From SIG603 sp963621245 (GTDB lineage: Bacteria > Bacillota > Clostridia > Oscillospirales > Acutalibacteraceae), in NCBI GenBank assembly GCA_963621245.1, contig CAVFCW010000001.1:124001-188000 (forward strand): 64,000 nucleotides of DNA, read 5' to 3'. Shown piece after piece: positions 32,893 to 40,893 of the stretch. Each line of letters starts with the position of its first letter. Position 1 is the stretch's first letter. The notes below the pieces were generated by a model. That model was not told the origin of the DNA, did no database searches, and was given only the letters and a program-made list of their open reading frames with translations. The position numbers were made by a program, and so were the translations under genes.

Positions 32893-34305
32893 CTACCGTC
32901 CAACACCGAGCATCTCGATGAGAAGAACCCAAACGAGGCCGTAATATGTAACAACAGCGACAAGATCGTTTACCGTTGTGATGAGCGGACCCGAAGCAAC
33001 AGCGGGGTCGACGCCTATCTTATGGAAGAACATCGGCACAATGGCACCCACAAGCGAGCTGATGACCATAGCGACCATAAGCGAGAAACCGACGCAGCCG
33101 GAAATCATAAATGCGTAGTTTGCCGGATTGTGCTTGAAGAATATAATGTAAAGTCCGACAAAAATAAAACTTATTCCGCCCAACACAAGACCGTTGAAAA
33201 GTCCCACGCGCATTTCTTTTAGCACGAAGAGGAATTTTTGCTTTGCTTTTATGTTCTCGTCCATGAGAACACGAATGGTAACAGCCAGCGACTGAGTACC
33301 GACGTTTCCCGCCATATCGAGGATAAGGCTCTGGAAGCTCATGACAAGCGGAATTGTTGCGACAACCGTTTCAAAAATTCCGACAACACCGGAAACGCCC
33401 ATACCGAGAATCAAAAGCACGCACAACCAAGGAAGTCTCTTTCTCATACTGTCCTTGAGAGTCTCTTTCAAATCCTCCTCGGCGGTCAAACCGGCGAGTT
33501 TTGCGTAGTCGTCACCGAGTTCATCATCGACAACTTCAACGATGTCCTGAGCGGTGATAATACCGATTATCTTATCGTCTTTGTCAAGAACAGGGAGGGA
33601 GTCCTCGGAGTAGTCCTTGATGTCCTCGATGCTGTCTGCTATCTTCTCGTGATCCGTGAGATACGGATAGCTTGTTGTTATCAAATCCTCAAGCTTTGTA
33701 TCGGATCGTGCGATAATCAAGTCTTTAAGGTCTATAGCACCGTAAAATTTATCGTTTTCGTCGACAACATAAATTGTGGAAATGTTGTCGTTTTCGCCGG
33801 CTTGCGAAACAAGCTCACGCATAGCCTGACGTATTGTCAGATTGTTTTTGATAACGATGTAGTTCGTTGTGATGTGCGAACCAATTTCGTCATCGTCATA
33901 AGACTGAATGAGCTTGATGTCCTCTCTGTCTTCCTCATCCATGTGGCGGATGATTTCTTTCTGAACATCCTCATCCATTTCTTCGAGAACATCAACAGCG
34001 TCGTCGGCGTCCATCTCTGAAATAATCTCGGCTGCTTTCTCGATGTCGAGTTCTTTGAAGTACTCGTCAACGTCCTCAAGGTAAGCGAAAACCTCTGCGC
34101 AACGCTCAATACCGAGAACTCGGTAAAGTCTCTTTCTTTCTTCAGGCGTTAATTGCTCTATAGCGCCCGCAATATCATTATCATGATAATCTTCGATCTT
34201 CTCTTTGAGTTCTTCATCGGAAATATCACTTCTGATTAAATCCAAAAGCTCTCCGACATAATCTTCTGCAATATCTTCAATGGTTGTTAAGTTCTTATCT
34301 TCCAT
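32893..34305 (-). CDS. mgtE: Magnesium transporter MgtE
   Basis: 470 residues. N-terminal acidic superhelical MgtE_N domain (residues about 20-130), a pair of CBS domains (about 135-260; SHITTNYIVIKNNLTIRQAM), a plug helix and five membrane helices (about 285-470) with FQSLILDMAGNVGTQSLAV and DPAVASGPLITTVNDLVAV lining the pore. It is a Mg2+-gated channel: cytosolic Mg2+ binds between the N and CBS domains to close it. The gene has its own promoter and an unusually long leader of about 310 bases. Confidence 0.96.
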   Translation of the reverse strand: MEDKNLTTIEDIAEDYVGELLDLIRSDISDEELKEKIEDYHDNDIAGAIEQLTPEERKRLYRVLGIERCAEVFAYLEDVDEYFKELDIEKAAEIISEMDADDAVDVLEEMDEDVQKEIIRHMDEEDREDIKLIQSYDDDEIGSHITTNYIVIKNNLTIRQAMRELVSQAGENDNISTIYVVDENDKFYGAIDLKDLIIARSDTKLEDLITTSYPYLTDHEKIADSIEDIKDYSEDSLPVLDKDDKIIGIITAQDIVEVVDDELGDDYAKLAGLTAEEDLKETLKDSMRKRLPWLCVLLILGMGVSGVVGIFETVVATIPLVMSFQSLILDMAGNVGTQSLAVTIRVLMDENIKAKQKFLFVLKEMRVGLFNGLVLGGISFIFVGLYIIFFKHNPANYAFMISGCVGFSLMVAMVISSLVGAIVPMFFHKIGVDPAVASGPLITTVNDLVAVVTYYGLVWVLLIEMLGVGR

Positions 34306-34614
34306 TTGAAAATACCTCCTTCTTTATTCTGCAAACTTTTTTGGCTTACGCCGTGATTTACAAACCCTAAAAAGGGCGCAGAAAAACCACCGCAAAAGGT
34401 GTTTTCCTTTCTGCAGACGACAGAATTATAAATAGCAGGATTAACACTCGAACGGTGGCGCAAATTATCAAAGCTGTTTAAGTCGGTTAAAAAAGACGTG
34501 AACAGCCTAAAATTAAGCTACATATTCGAGGATTTGCACTTCCTAAACTATCATGGCCGTCCATTCTTTTTTCACTTCCTTTTAATCGAAAATTTTCGGT
34601 TCATTTTTTGAACC
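34306..34614 (-). promoter_or_regulatory. Long structured leader of mgtE, class unidentified
   Basis: About 310 bases lie between the promoter and mgtE. Visible on the minus strand: CGGTTC/GAACCG hairpin at the 5' end, a long-range helix GGACGGCC (34562-34555) with GGCTGTTC (34507-34500; eight pairs counting G-U), an inner AGGA/TCCT hairpin, and near the gene a strong hairpin GCAGAAA.../...TTTCTGC with ACACC/GGTGG (34414-34378), then CCCT/AGGG. It does not match the M-box Mg2+ riboswitch consensus as I know it. Confidence 0.55.
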
Positions 34615-34620
34615 GCATTA

Positions 34621-34649
34621 ATTATAAAACCTCAAAGGACCTTAGTCAA
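34621..34649 (-). promoter_or_regulatory. Sigma-A promoter of mgtE
   Basis: TTGACT (34644-34649), 17-base spacer, TATAAT (34621-34626) on the minus strand; start near 34614. Confidence 0.88.
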
Positions 34650-34700
34650 CCCATTATTTTGTAAAATGTAGGTAAATAAATCTATACAATTGGGCAAAGA

Positions 34701-34727
34701 AAAAGCGTCCGTCAAACGAACGCTTTT
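34701..34727 (-). terminator. Intrinsic terminator of the first DegV gene
   Basis: AAAAGCGT/ACGCTTTT arms with an internal CG/CG extension, then TTTCTTTG on the minus strand, ten bases after the stop. Confidence 0.82.
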
Positions 34728-34736
34728 TGTCTTAAA

Positions 34737-35597
34737 TTATCTGCCGAGTATAGTCTTTGCAACGCCTATGCCCAAAACGCCGTCGCCGAGGTGACAGCAA
34801 AGGCTGATGGGAAGCGGATGACAAACAACTCTGTAATCGGGGAATGCCTCAACTACCTCTTTGTGCCACTGGGCGCCGTTAAGCTTATCTCCCGAGTATG
34901 CAACGGCGATGCTGATTTTGTCGCCCTTAAAACGATTTTCGATATCGTCCTTTACGGCGTCAAGCATTATTGCCTTAGCTTTTTCCATTCCTCTTGCCTT
35001 TTTGAAAGAATCAAGCTTCTCGCCCTGAATCTGCAAAACAGGCTTGAGACCGAGCACTGCGCCAACTGCCGCCGCCGACTTTGAAACTCTTCCGCTCTTC
35101 TTGAGCAAATCGAGAGTGTTAACGGTTACGTAAGTTGTCTGAGAAAGTGCCTCACGGTCGAGAACTGTTTTAATCTCCTTAGCGTTCAGACCGAAATCGG
35201 CGAGGACGCATGCGTCCTGAACGGAGAAAATCTGCGGAACCGATACTCTCTTGTTGTCAACAACCTGAACCTTTCCGTCATAGTCGTTTGAAAGTGCTGT
35301 TGCCGTGTGGCAAGAGCCCGAAAGTCCCGATGACATCGGAATATACACAACATCGTCATATTTTTCGAGAGCCGTCTCCCAAGCCGTGATAACCGCATCC
35401 GGTGAAGGCTGAGATGTGCTAACGTCCGCACCGGAATTGAGTCTTTCAAAGAACTGCTCATAAGTGCAGGTTACTCCCTCAAGGTGCTGTTTGCCGCCTA
35501 TGGTGAAAGGCATCGGAATAAGAACAACACCGAGCGATTTTGCCTCTTCGTTGGTGAGTCCGCAGTTTGTATCGGTTATAATACAGGTTTTTCTCAT
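34737..35597 (-). CDS. DegV family fatty-acid-binding protein (copy 1)
   Basis: 286 residues. DegV/FakB-like fold: N-terminal KTCIITDTNCGLTNEEAKSL, TSQPSPDAVI, IPMSSGLSGSCHTA and the second domain with LLKKSGRVSKSAAAVGAVLG (SGR motif). FakB proteins carry a fatty acid for phosphorylation by FakA before phospholipid synthesis. It is a close paralogue of the next gene upstream; both share block structure and C-terminal PISLCCHLGDG/PISICCHIGEG. A terminator lies between the two copies, so they are separate units. No fakA is in the window. Confidence 0.92.
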   Translation of the reverse strand: MRKTCIITDTNCGLTNEEAKSLGVVLIPMPFTIGGKQHLEGVTCTYEQFFERLNSGADVSTSQPSPDAVITAWETALEKYDDVVYIPMSSGLSGSCHTATALSNDYDGKVQVVDNKRVSVPQIFSVQDACVLADFGLNAKEIKTVLDREALSQTTYVTVNTLDLLKKSGRVSKSAAAVGAVLGLKPVLQIQGEKLDSFKKARGMEKAKAIMLDAVKDDIENRFKGDKISIAVAYSGDKLNGAQWHKEVVEAFPDYRVVCHPLPISLCCHLGDGVLGIGVAKTILGR

Positions 35598-35708
35598 TTT
35601 TATAGTCTCCCGTAATAGGTAAAATTTTAATTTAATGATTAAACTAAATTGAATTATAACTTATTTTTCTTCTCTTGTCTATAACTAAATTATGAACAAA
35701 AGAGAAAA

Positions 35709-35730
35709 GGCTCTGCCAAAAGGCAAAGCC
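35709..35730 (-). terminator. Intrinsic terminator after the second DegV gene
   Basis: GGCTTTGCC/GGCAGAGCC arms with a TTTT loop and one mismatch, followed by TTTTCTCTTTTG on the minus strand. Confidence 0.82.
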
Positions 35731-35741
35731 ACAAATTCTCA

Positions 35742-36596
35742 TCATAAAATTTTGGTTACGGCAACAGCCATTGCTCCCTCGCCTATGTGACAGCAAATGC
35801 TTATCGGCAAGGTGTGCATATAGATGTTCTCGTTCGGGAAAGCCTCTTCAACCTGTTTTTTCCATTTTTCGGCTTCCTCGGTGTTTGTGCCCGAATAAGC
35901 CACGGCAATCTGATGATTAATTCCGTTAAAACGGGTTTCAAGGTCGGACTTTATGGCGTCAAGCATAATGAGCTTTGCCTTGTCCATTCCTCTTGCTTTC
36001 TTGTAAGCGTCAAGTTTTCCGCCCTGAATCTGCAAAACGGGTTTGAGGCCCAAAACGGTGGCGAGCGCCGCACCCGCCTTTGTAACTCTTCCGCTTTTTT
36101 TGAGCAAATCGAGCGTGTTTACTGTGATATAAATCGACTGCTCGGCGGCTTCTCTCTCCAAAATTGCCTTAATTTCAGCGGCACTCATACCGTATTTTGC
36201 AAGTCGAACGGCATCGAGAACCGACTGATAAAGCGAGAGTGAAATTCTTCTGTTGTCAACAACCTGAACTTTACCCTCATATTCCTGAGAAAGTCCCTCT
36301 GCCGTGTTGTACGAGCTTGAAAGAGACGAGCTCATCGGCAAATAAACAATCGATTCGTAGTCCTTTAAGATTTCGTCCCAAGTCTCCAAAATATCGGCGG
36401 GAGACGGCTGGGAAGTTACAACGTCGGCACCCATTCCGAGCTTTTTGAAAAACTCTTCATAAGTGCATGTGACGTTTTCAAGGTGAGAAACACCGTCAAT
36501 CGTAAAGGGCATGGGCACAACGCTCACGCCGAGGCTTTCTGCCACCTCTGCGCTTATTCCGCTGTTTGTGTCCGTTACTATTCTAACTTTTTTCAT
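35742..36596 (-). CDS. DegV family fatty-acid-binding protein (copy 2)
   Basis: 284 residues, tandem paralogue of the gene at 34737. Same landmarks: VRIVTDTNSGISAEVAESL, TSQPSPADIL, LPMSSSLSSSYNTAEGL, LLKKSGRVTKAGAALATVLG and PISICCHIGEGA. By family knowledge it binds and presents a long-chain fatty acid; two copies often differ in saturated versus unsaturated preference, which cannot be told here. It starts 9 bases after the glnS stop, so it is the last gene of the gltX-glnS unit and ends at its terminator. Confidence 0.92.
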   Translation of the reverse strand: MKKVRIVTDTNSGISAEVAESLGVSVVPMPFTIDGVSHLENVTCTYEEFFKKLGMGADVVTSQPSPADILETWDEILKDYESIVYLPMSSSLSSSYNTAEGLSQEYEGKVQVVDNRRISLSLYQSVLDAVRLAKYGMSAAEIKAILEREAAEQSIYITVNTLDLLKKSGRVTKAGAALATVLGLKPVLQIQGGKLDAYKKARGMDKAKLIMLDAIKSDLETRFNGINHQIAVAYSGTNTEEAEKWKKQVEEAFPNENIYMHTLPISICCHIGEGAMAVAVTKIL

Positions 36597-36605
36597 TATA
36601 AAACC

Positions 36606-38300
36606 TTATTTCTTCTTGAAAGAATCCTTGAGTGAAACCGAGCGGTTAAAGACAAGATGCTCCTCTGTGCTGTCCTTGCTGTCGGCACAGAAATAGCCCT
36701 GTCTCATAAACTGGAAGGATTCGCCCGGCTTAGCCTCTTTGAGCGATTTTTCAACCTTGCAGTTTGAAAGAACTGTGAGAGCGTTCTTGTTCATAACCTC
36801 TAGATAATCGTAGTTGTCGGGATCCGGCACGGTGAAAAGATTGTCGTAAAGTCTCAGCTCTGCGTCCTCGCAGTCTCTTGCGTTGACCCAGTGAATTGTG
36901 GACTTAATCTTTCTTCCGTCGGCAGGATTTCCGCCTCTTGAGTTCTCATCATATTCTGCAAAAACTTCTACAACGTTTCCGTTTTCGTCCTTTCTGCAGC
37001 CTGTACACTTAACTATATATGTGCCCTTGAGTCTAACCTCATTGCTGGGGAAAAGTCTGAAGTACTTCTTGATGGGCTCTTCCATGAAGTCTTCTTTCTC
37101 AATCCAAAGATCACGGCTGAAAGTAATCTCTCTTGTGCCGTCCTCGGGGCGGTTGGGGTTGTTCTCTGTTACGAAAACTTCTTCCTTGTCCTCGGGATAG
37201 TTTGTAATGGTGAGCTTTATCGGATCTGTGACAGCCATAACTCTCTTGGCTCTCATATTGAGATCCTCTCTCAAACAGAACTCAAGGAAGCTGTACTCAA
37301 CCGTGGAGTCAACCTTGCTGATACCGTTTCTCTCGGAGAAGTTTCGAATTGCCTCGGGGGTATATCCTCTTCTTCTCAAGCCGCAGATGGTGGGCATTCT
37401 CGGGTCGTCCCAACCGTCAACGAGATTGTTCTCGACGAGATAGCGAAGCTTTCTCTTTGACATAACGGTATAGTTGATTCCGAGTCTTGCGAACTCAATC
37501 TGTCTCGGCTTTGCGGGAAGCCACTCGGCGCAGTTCTCGATAACCCAATCGTAGAGCGGTCTGTGGTTCTCAAACTCGAGAGAGCAGAGAGAATGGGTGA
37601 TTTCCTCCATTGCGTCCTCAATCGGATGAGCAAAATCGTACATCGGATAGATGCACCACTTTTTGCCTGTTCTGTGATGCGGCAGATAGTTGATTCTGTA
37701 AATGACCGGATCTCTCATGTTGAAGTTGCCCGAAGCGAGATCGATCTTTGCACGAAGAGTGATTTTTCCCTCCTCGAACTCGCCGTTCTTCATCTTCTCG
37801 AAAAGCTCGAGGCTCTCCTCGATGGGTCTGTCTCTGTAAGGAGATCTTGCGGGAGTTGTGAGGTCGCCTCGGAACTCCTTAACCTGCTCGGCTGTGAGCT
37901 CGCAAGCATAAGCGAGCCCCTTCTTGATGAGTCCGACTGCGCACTCGTACATCTTGTCAAAGTAGTCGGAAGCGTAGAAAAATCTGTCCTCCCAGTCGTA
38001 ACCGAGCCAGTGGATGTCCTCTTTGATTGCATCGACGAACTCAACGTCCTCTTTTGTGGGGTTGGTGTCGTCCATACGAAGGTTTGCGATACCGCCAAAA
38101 CGCTCTGCCGTGCCGAAATCAACATAAATAGCCTTTGCGTGGCCGATATGCAAGTAACCGTTCGGCTCGGGCGGAAAACGAGTGTGAACTTTCATTCCGG
38201 CGAAACGTCCGCCCTCTGCGATGTCCTCTTTAATAAAGGTATCGATAAAATTGGAGACTGCTTCCTCACCGTTTGTTTTTACTTCGATGTTGTCACTCAT
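36606..38300 (-). CDS. glnS: Glutaminyl-tRNA synthetase
   Basis: 564 residues, class Ic. HIGH motif in FPPEPNGYLHIGHAKAIYVD, KMSKS-type motif MSKRKLRYLV, and the GlnRS-type C-terminal beta-barrel anticodon domain (TITNYPEDKEEVFVTENNPN onward). It charges tRNA-Gln directly with glutamine. Most Firmicutes lack it and use GluRS plus GatCAB, so this is probably an acquired gene, kept beside gltX. AAAGGA precedes the ATG and 42 bases separate it from gltX upstream. Confidence 0.96.
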   Translation of the reverse strand: MSDNIEVKTNGEEAVSNFIDTFIKEDIAEGGRFAGMKVHTRFPPEPNGYLHIGHAKAIYVDFGTAERFGGIANLRMDDTNPTKEDVEFVDAIKEDIHWLGYDWEDRFFYASDYFDKMYECAVGLIKKGLAYACELTAEQVKEFRGDLTTPARSPYRDRPIEESLELFEKMKNGEFEEGKITLRAKIDLASGNFNMRDPVIYRINYLPHHRTGKKWCIYPMYDFAHPIEDAMEEITHSLCSLEFENHRPLYDWVIENCAEWLPAKPRQIEFARLGINYTVMSKRKLRYLVENNLVDGWDDPRMPTICGLRRRGYTPEAIRNFSERNGISKVDSTVEYSFLEFCLREDLNMRAKRVMAVTDPIKLTITNYPEDKEEVFVTENNPNRPEDGTREITFSRDLWIEKEDFMEEPIKKYFRLFPSNEVRLKGTYIVKCTGCRKDENGNVVEVFAEYDENSRGGNPADGRKIKSTIHWVNARDCEDAELRLYDNLFTVPDPDNYDYLEVMNKNALTVLSNCKVEKSLKEAKPGESFQFMRQGYFCADSKDSTEEHLVFNRSVSLKDSFKKK

Positions 38301-38342
38301 ATTCTCTCTTTCCTTTCGTTTTTTTATCTCAAAAAATAATTC

Positions 38343-39791
38343 TCAGTTTAACTTTGCAAGACCGTCTTTAAGTCTTCTGAGTGCCTCATCCTTGCCGAGG
38401 AACGCAAGCACTTCCATAGCTCCGCCCGGTGTGACCGTCTGTCCTGCTGCCGCAATTCTTACAGGCCAGAGAAGTGTGCCGTTCTTTACGCCGAGTTTCT
38501 CTGCAAGTGGGATAAGAGCGTCATGAATCGGATCAACTCTCCAGTCATCGACTGTCTCGAGAACCTCAATTGCATTTGAGAGCATAACGGGTGCGTTCTC
38601 GAGGTTTGCCTTGCTCTTCTTGTTCACAAAGAGATCCTTTGTGTACTCGGGCTGATGAGCGAAAAATTCTATCTTCTCGGGAATTTCGTTGAATTTATTT
38701 ACTCTCGGCTGAAGAACTTCATCGAGAATAGAGAAATCGTAATCGCCATCGCCGAGAACGGATCTGTAATACGGCATAGCGTGATTTTCGAATTCTTCCT
38801 TTGCCATTCTCTTGATGTACTCGCCGTTGAACCAAAGAAGCTTGTCGTAATCGAAAACGGCGGGGCTCTTTGAAATACCGCTGATGGAGAAATTCTCCTC
38901 GAGCTCCTTAAGGCTGAAAATCTCCTGAGTGTCCTTAGGTGCCCAGCCTAAAAGTGCGATATAGTTTGTGATAACCTCGGGGAGGTAGCCCTCCTCCATA
39001 AGTCCCTGGAAGCTTGTTGAGCCGTGACGCTTAGAAAGCTTTGATACGGAGCCGTCTGCGTTCTTACCCATAATGAGCGGAAGATGAACATATGTGGGAA
39101 TCTCCCAGCCGAATGCCTCGTAAAGAAGATTGTACTTCGGTGCGCTGGAAAGATATTCCGAACCTCTTACAACGTGAGTGATGTTCATGAGGTGATCATC
39201 AATAACGTTAGCAAAGTTGTATGTCGGGAAACCGTCCGTTTTGAGAAGAATCTGATCTTCAAGCTCCTCGTTGTTAACGGTAATAGTTCCGTAAACCTCA
39301 TCGGTAAAGCTTGTTGTGCCTTCAAGCGGCATCTTCTGACGGATAACATAAGGCGTTCCCTCAGCCATAAGCTTTTCTACTTCCTCTTCAGAGAGATTAC
39401 GGCAGTGGCGGTCGTATCCGCCGAACTCGCTGTTCTCCTTGAGTGAATCAAGACGCTCCTTTGAGCAGAAGCAGCGGTAAGCCTTGCCCATTTTAACCAA
39501 AAGCTCTGCATAAGGCTTGTAGGTATCTTTTCTCTCACTCTGAACATACGGGCCGTACTCGCCGCCGATGTCCGGGCCTTCGTCGTGCTTAAGTCCAACT
39601 GTTTCGAGAGTTTTATATATAACATCGGTAGCGCCCTCAACAAAACGCTCCTGATCCGTGTCTTCTATTCTTAATATAAATTTGCCTCCCTGGCTCTTTG
39701 CAACGAGATACTCGTAAAGAGCTGTTCTGAGGTTACCGACGTGCATAAAGCCTGTCGGGCTGGGTGCAAATCTTGTTCTGACTTCTGCCAT
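38343..39791 (-). CDS. gltX: Glutamyl-tRNA synthetase
   Basis: 482 residues. HIGH-like motif in RFAPSPTGFMHVGNLRTALYE (MHVG), four-cysteine/histidine zinc region CFCSKERLDSL...DRHCRNLS, KLSKRHGSTSF as KMSKS motif, and an alpha-helical anticodon domain, all as in bacterial GluRS rather than GlnRS. Because a GlnRS is encoded directly downstream, this enzyme need not mischarge tRNA-Gln. It has its own promoter in the short gap after the NUDIX gene. Confidence 0.96.
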   Translation of the reverse strand: MAEVRTRFAPSPTGFMHVGNLRTALYEYLVAKSQGGKFILRIEDTDQERFVEGATDVIYKTLETVGLKHDEGPDIGGEYGPYVQSERKDTYKPYAELLVKMGKAYRCFCSKERLDSLKENSEFGGYDRHCRNLSEEEVEKLMAEGTPYVIRQKMPLEGTTSFTDEVYGTITVNNEELEDQILLKTDGFPTYNFANVIDDHLMNITHVVRGSEYLSSAPKYNLLYEAFGWEIPTYVHLPLIMGKNADGSVSKLSKRHGSTSFQGLMEEGYLPEVITNYIALLGWAPKDTQEIFSLKELEENFSISGISKSPAVFDYDKLLWFNGEYIKRMAKEEFENHAMPYYRSVLGDGDYDFSILDEVLQPRVNKFNEIPEKIEFFAHQPEYTKDLFVNKKSKANLENAPVMLSNAIEVLETVDDWRVDPIHDALIPLAEKLGVKNGTLLWPVRIAAAGQTVTPGGAMEVLAFLGKDEALRRLKDGLAKLN

Positions 39792-39837
39792 TTTAAAGAG
39801 ATCCTTTCTTCATTTAACACTTTTAACAATAGAGTTT

Positions 39838-39866
39838 ATTTTAATATAAAACAAATGATTTATCAA
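39838..39866 (-). promoter_or_regulatory. Sigma-A promoter of gltX-glnS
   Basis: TTGATA (39861-39866), 17 bases, TAAAAT (39838-39843) on the minus strand, 45 bases upstream of the gltX start. Confidence 0.7.
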
Positions 39867-39881
39867 GACTTAGCCTAAAAA

Positions 39882-40355
39882 TCAATATCGATTAAGGACG
39901 AAATTATCTAAATTTCCGTCGGTGTAAATGAGCTTGAGACTGAAAAAGCCTTTGCCTTCACTAAGTTCCTTAAGAAATATTTTGTCGCCCTCCCAAAGAT
40001 TAAGCCCCAAAATTTCACTTTTTTCTATCCATTCGAGCTTTCCCTCGTCACAATCGGTTATTTCTCCCGTGAAGTCCTCACAAGTGAAAAGGTGCATGTA
40101 TTCCGTTATGTCATCGTCAGAAACAAATGTGACTATGCCTCTGAATTTAAGTTTCTCGGCTTCAAGACCCGTTTCCTCTTTGATTTCTCGTTTTATGCAA
40201 TCCTCGGGGCTTTCTCCGAATTCGAAATGACCGCCCACACCTATCCACTTATCACGGTTCAAATCGTTTTTCTTGCTCACTCTGTGCAGCATGAGGTATT
40301 TTTCGTCCCTCTCCATGTAACAAAGCGTGGTCATGCTTATGTTTTTCCCGCTCAT
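39882..40355 (-). CDS. NUDIX hydrolase (MutT/8-oxo-dGTP type)
   Basis: 157 residues. The Nudix box reads GHFEFGESPEDCIKREIKEE plus TGL (G5xE7REUxEE pattern), residues about 50-72. N-terminal MTTLCYMERDEKYLMLHRV and VGGHFEFGE resemble the 8-oxo-dGTP diphosphatase group, but substrate range cannot be fixed. The ATG at 40355 (MSGKNISMTT) follows GGAG at eight bases; the longer reading to 40448 runs through the riboswitch terminator. It is the first gene after a tandem glycine riboswitch and a terminator, an unusual target. Confidence 0.9.
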   Translation of the reverse strand: MSGKNISMTTLCYMERDEKYLMLHRVSKKNDLNRDKWIGVGGHFEFGESPEDCIKREIKEETGLEAEKLKFRGIVTFVSDDDITEYMHLFTCEDFTGEITDCDEGKLEWIEKSEILGLNLWEGDKIFLKELSEGKGFFSLKLIYTDGNLDNFVLNRY

Positions 40356-40425
40356 CTTTTTAGCTCCTTTCCCTATGATAAAATCAATATACCCTTTCGC
40401 TTTTTTTCTGTCAACAAAAAGAAAA

Positions 40426-40445
40426 AGCAGACCCAAAAGTCTGCT
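40426..40445 (-). terminator. Terminator of the glycine riboswitch (expression platform)
   Basis: AGCAGAC/GTCTGCT arms with a TTTTGG loop, followed by TTTTTCTTTTTG on the minus strand. It lies between aptamer 2 and the NUDIX start and would be prevented when glycine is bound. Confidence 0.85.
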
Positions 40446-40489
40446 CAAAACAAATTCAAAATATTAAATTAAAATTAAACAGCAGTAAA

Positions 40490-40645
40490 AGAATCCGTCC
40501 TTTTGCCTGAGAGATTCGGTCCCCCAACCTTGCACCTTCGGCACCCAAATGGGCTTCTCCGGAATCAATCCATACTCGGTCCTATCTTGCGAAACCTGAG
40601 AGTGTTACTCCTTCGGTAAATCTTTCGATTTTCTCCCGAGTATTT
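40490..40645 (-). promoter_or_regulatory. Tandem glycine riboswitch
   Basis: On the minus strand two aptamers in series. Aptamer 1 (about 40643-40575) has GGGAGA, ACCGAAGGAGTAA and ACTCTCAGG followed by AGGACCGAG. Aptamer 2 (about 40562-40490) has CGGAGA, TGCCGAAGGTGCAA and TCTCTCAGGCAAAAGGAC. These are the conserved glycine-aptamer core sequences. The two-aptamer arrangement with a downstream terminator is that of glycine-activated switches. Confidence 0.93.
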
Positions 40646-40670
40646 CCTACCACATATTAAACCGTAGATT

Positions 40671-40699
40671 ATTATATCTCAACTGAAATTTAATTTCAA
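40671..40699 (-). promoter_or_regulatory. Sigma-A promoter of the glycine riboswitch/NUDIX transcript
   Basis: TTGAAA (40694-40699), 17 bases, TATAAT (40671-40676) on the minus strand. Confidence 0.82.
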
Positions 40700-40766
40700 G
40701 TGGTGATAAAAAAATTATCTCATATTTTCATTATCCTGTAAAAAGCCCCGAACTTTGCCTTTTACC

Positions 40767-40795
40767 TTGAAAAAAGCCTTGTACTGTGATAAAAT
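40767..40795 (+). promoter_or_regulatory. Sigma-A promoter of ddl
   Basis: TTGAAA (40767-40772), 17 bases, TAAAAT (40790-40795), giving a leader of about 90 bases to the ddl ATG. Confidence 0.72.
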
Positions 40796-40893
40796 AGACT
40801 GAAATTCTGTTCAATCGTGACAGATTCAAAACACGATTATTTTTTATGCGATCAATCAACTGTGTATAAAACAATAAAACGGAGGCATAATTT

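Noticed and set aside
34306..34614. M-box (ykoK) Mg2+ riboswitch before mgtE
   Set aside because: The conserved core words I expect (AGGTGAGGCTCC-type, GCTGCCGCCC-type and GAGACGCC-type) are not present. The leader is reported as structured but unidentified.
37563..38339. 258-codon open frame on the plus strand opposite glnS
   Set aside because: Shadow of a certain gene; no independent signals.
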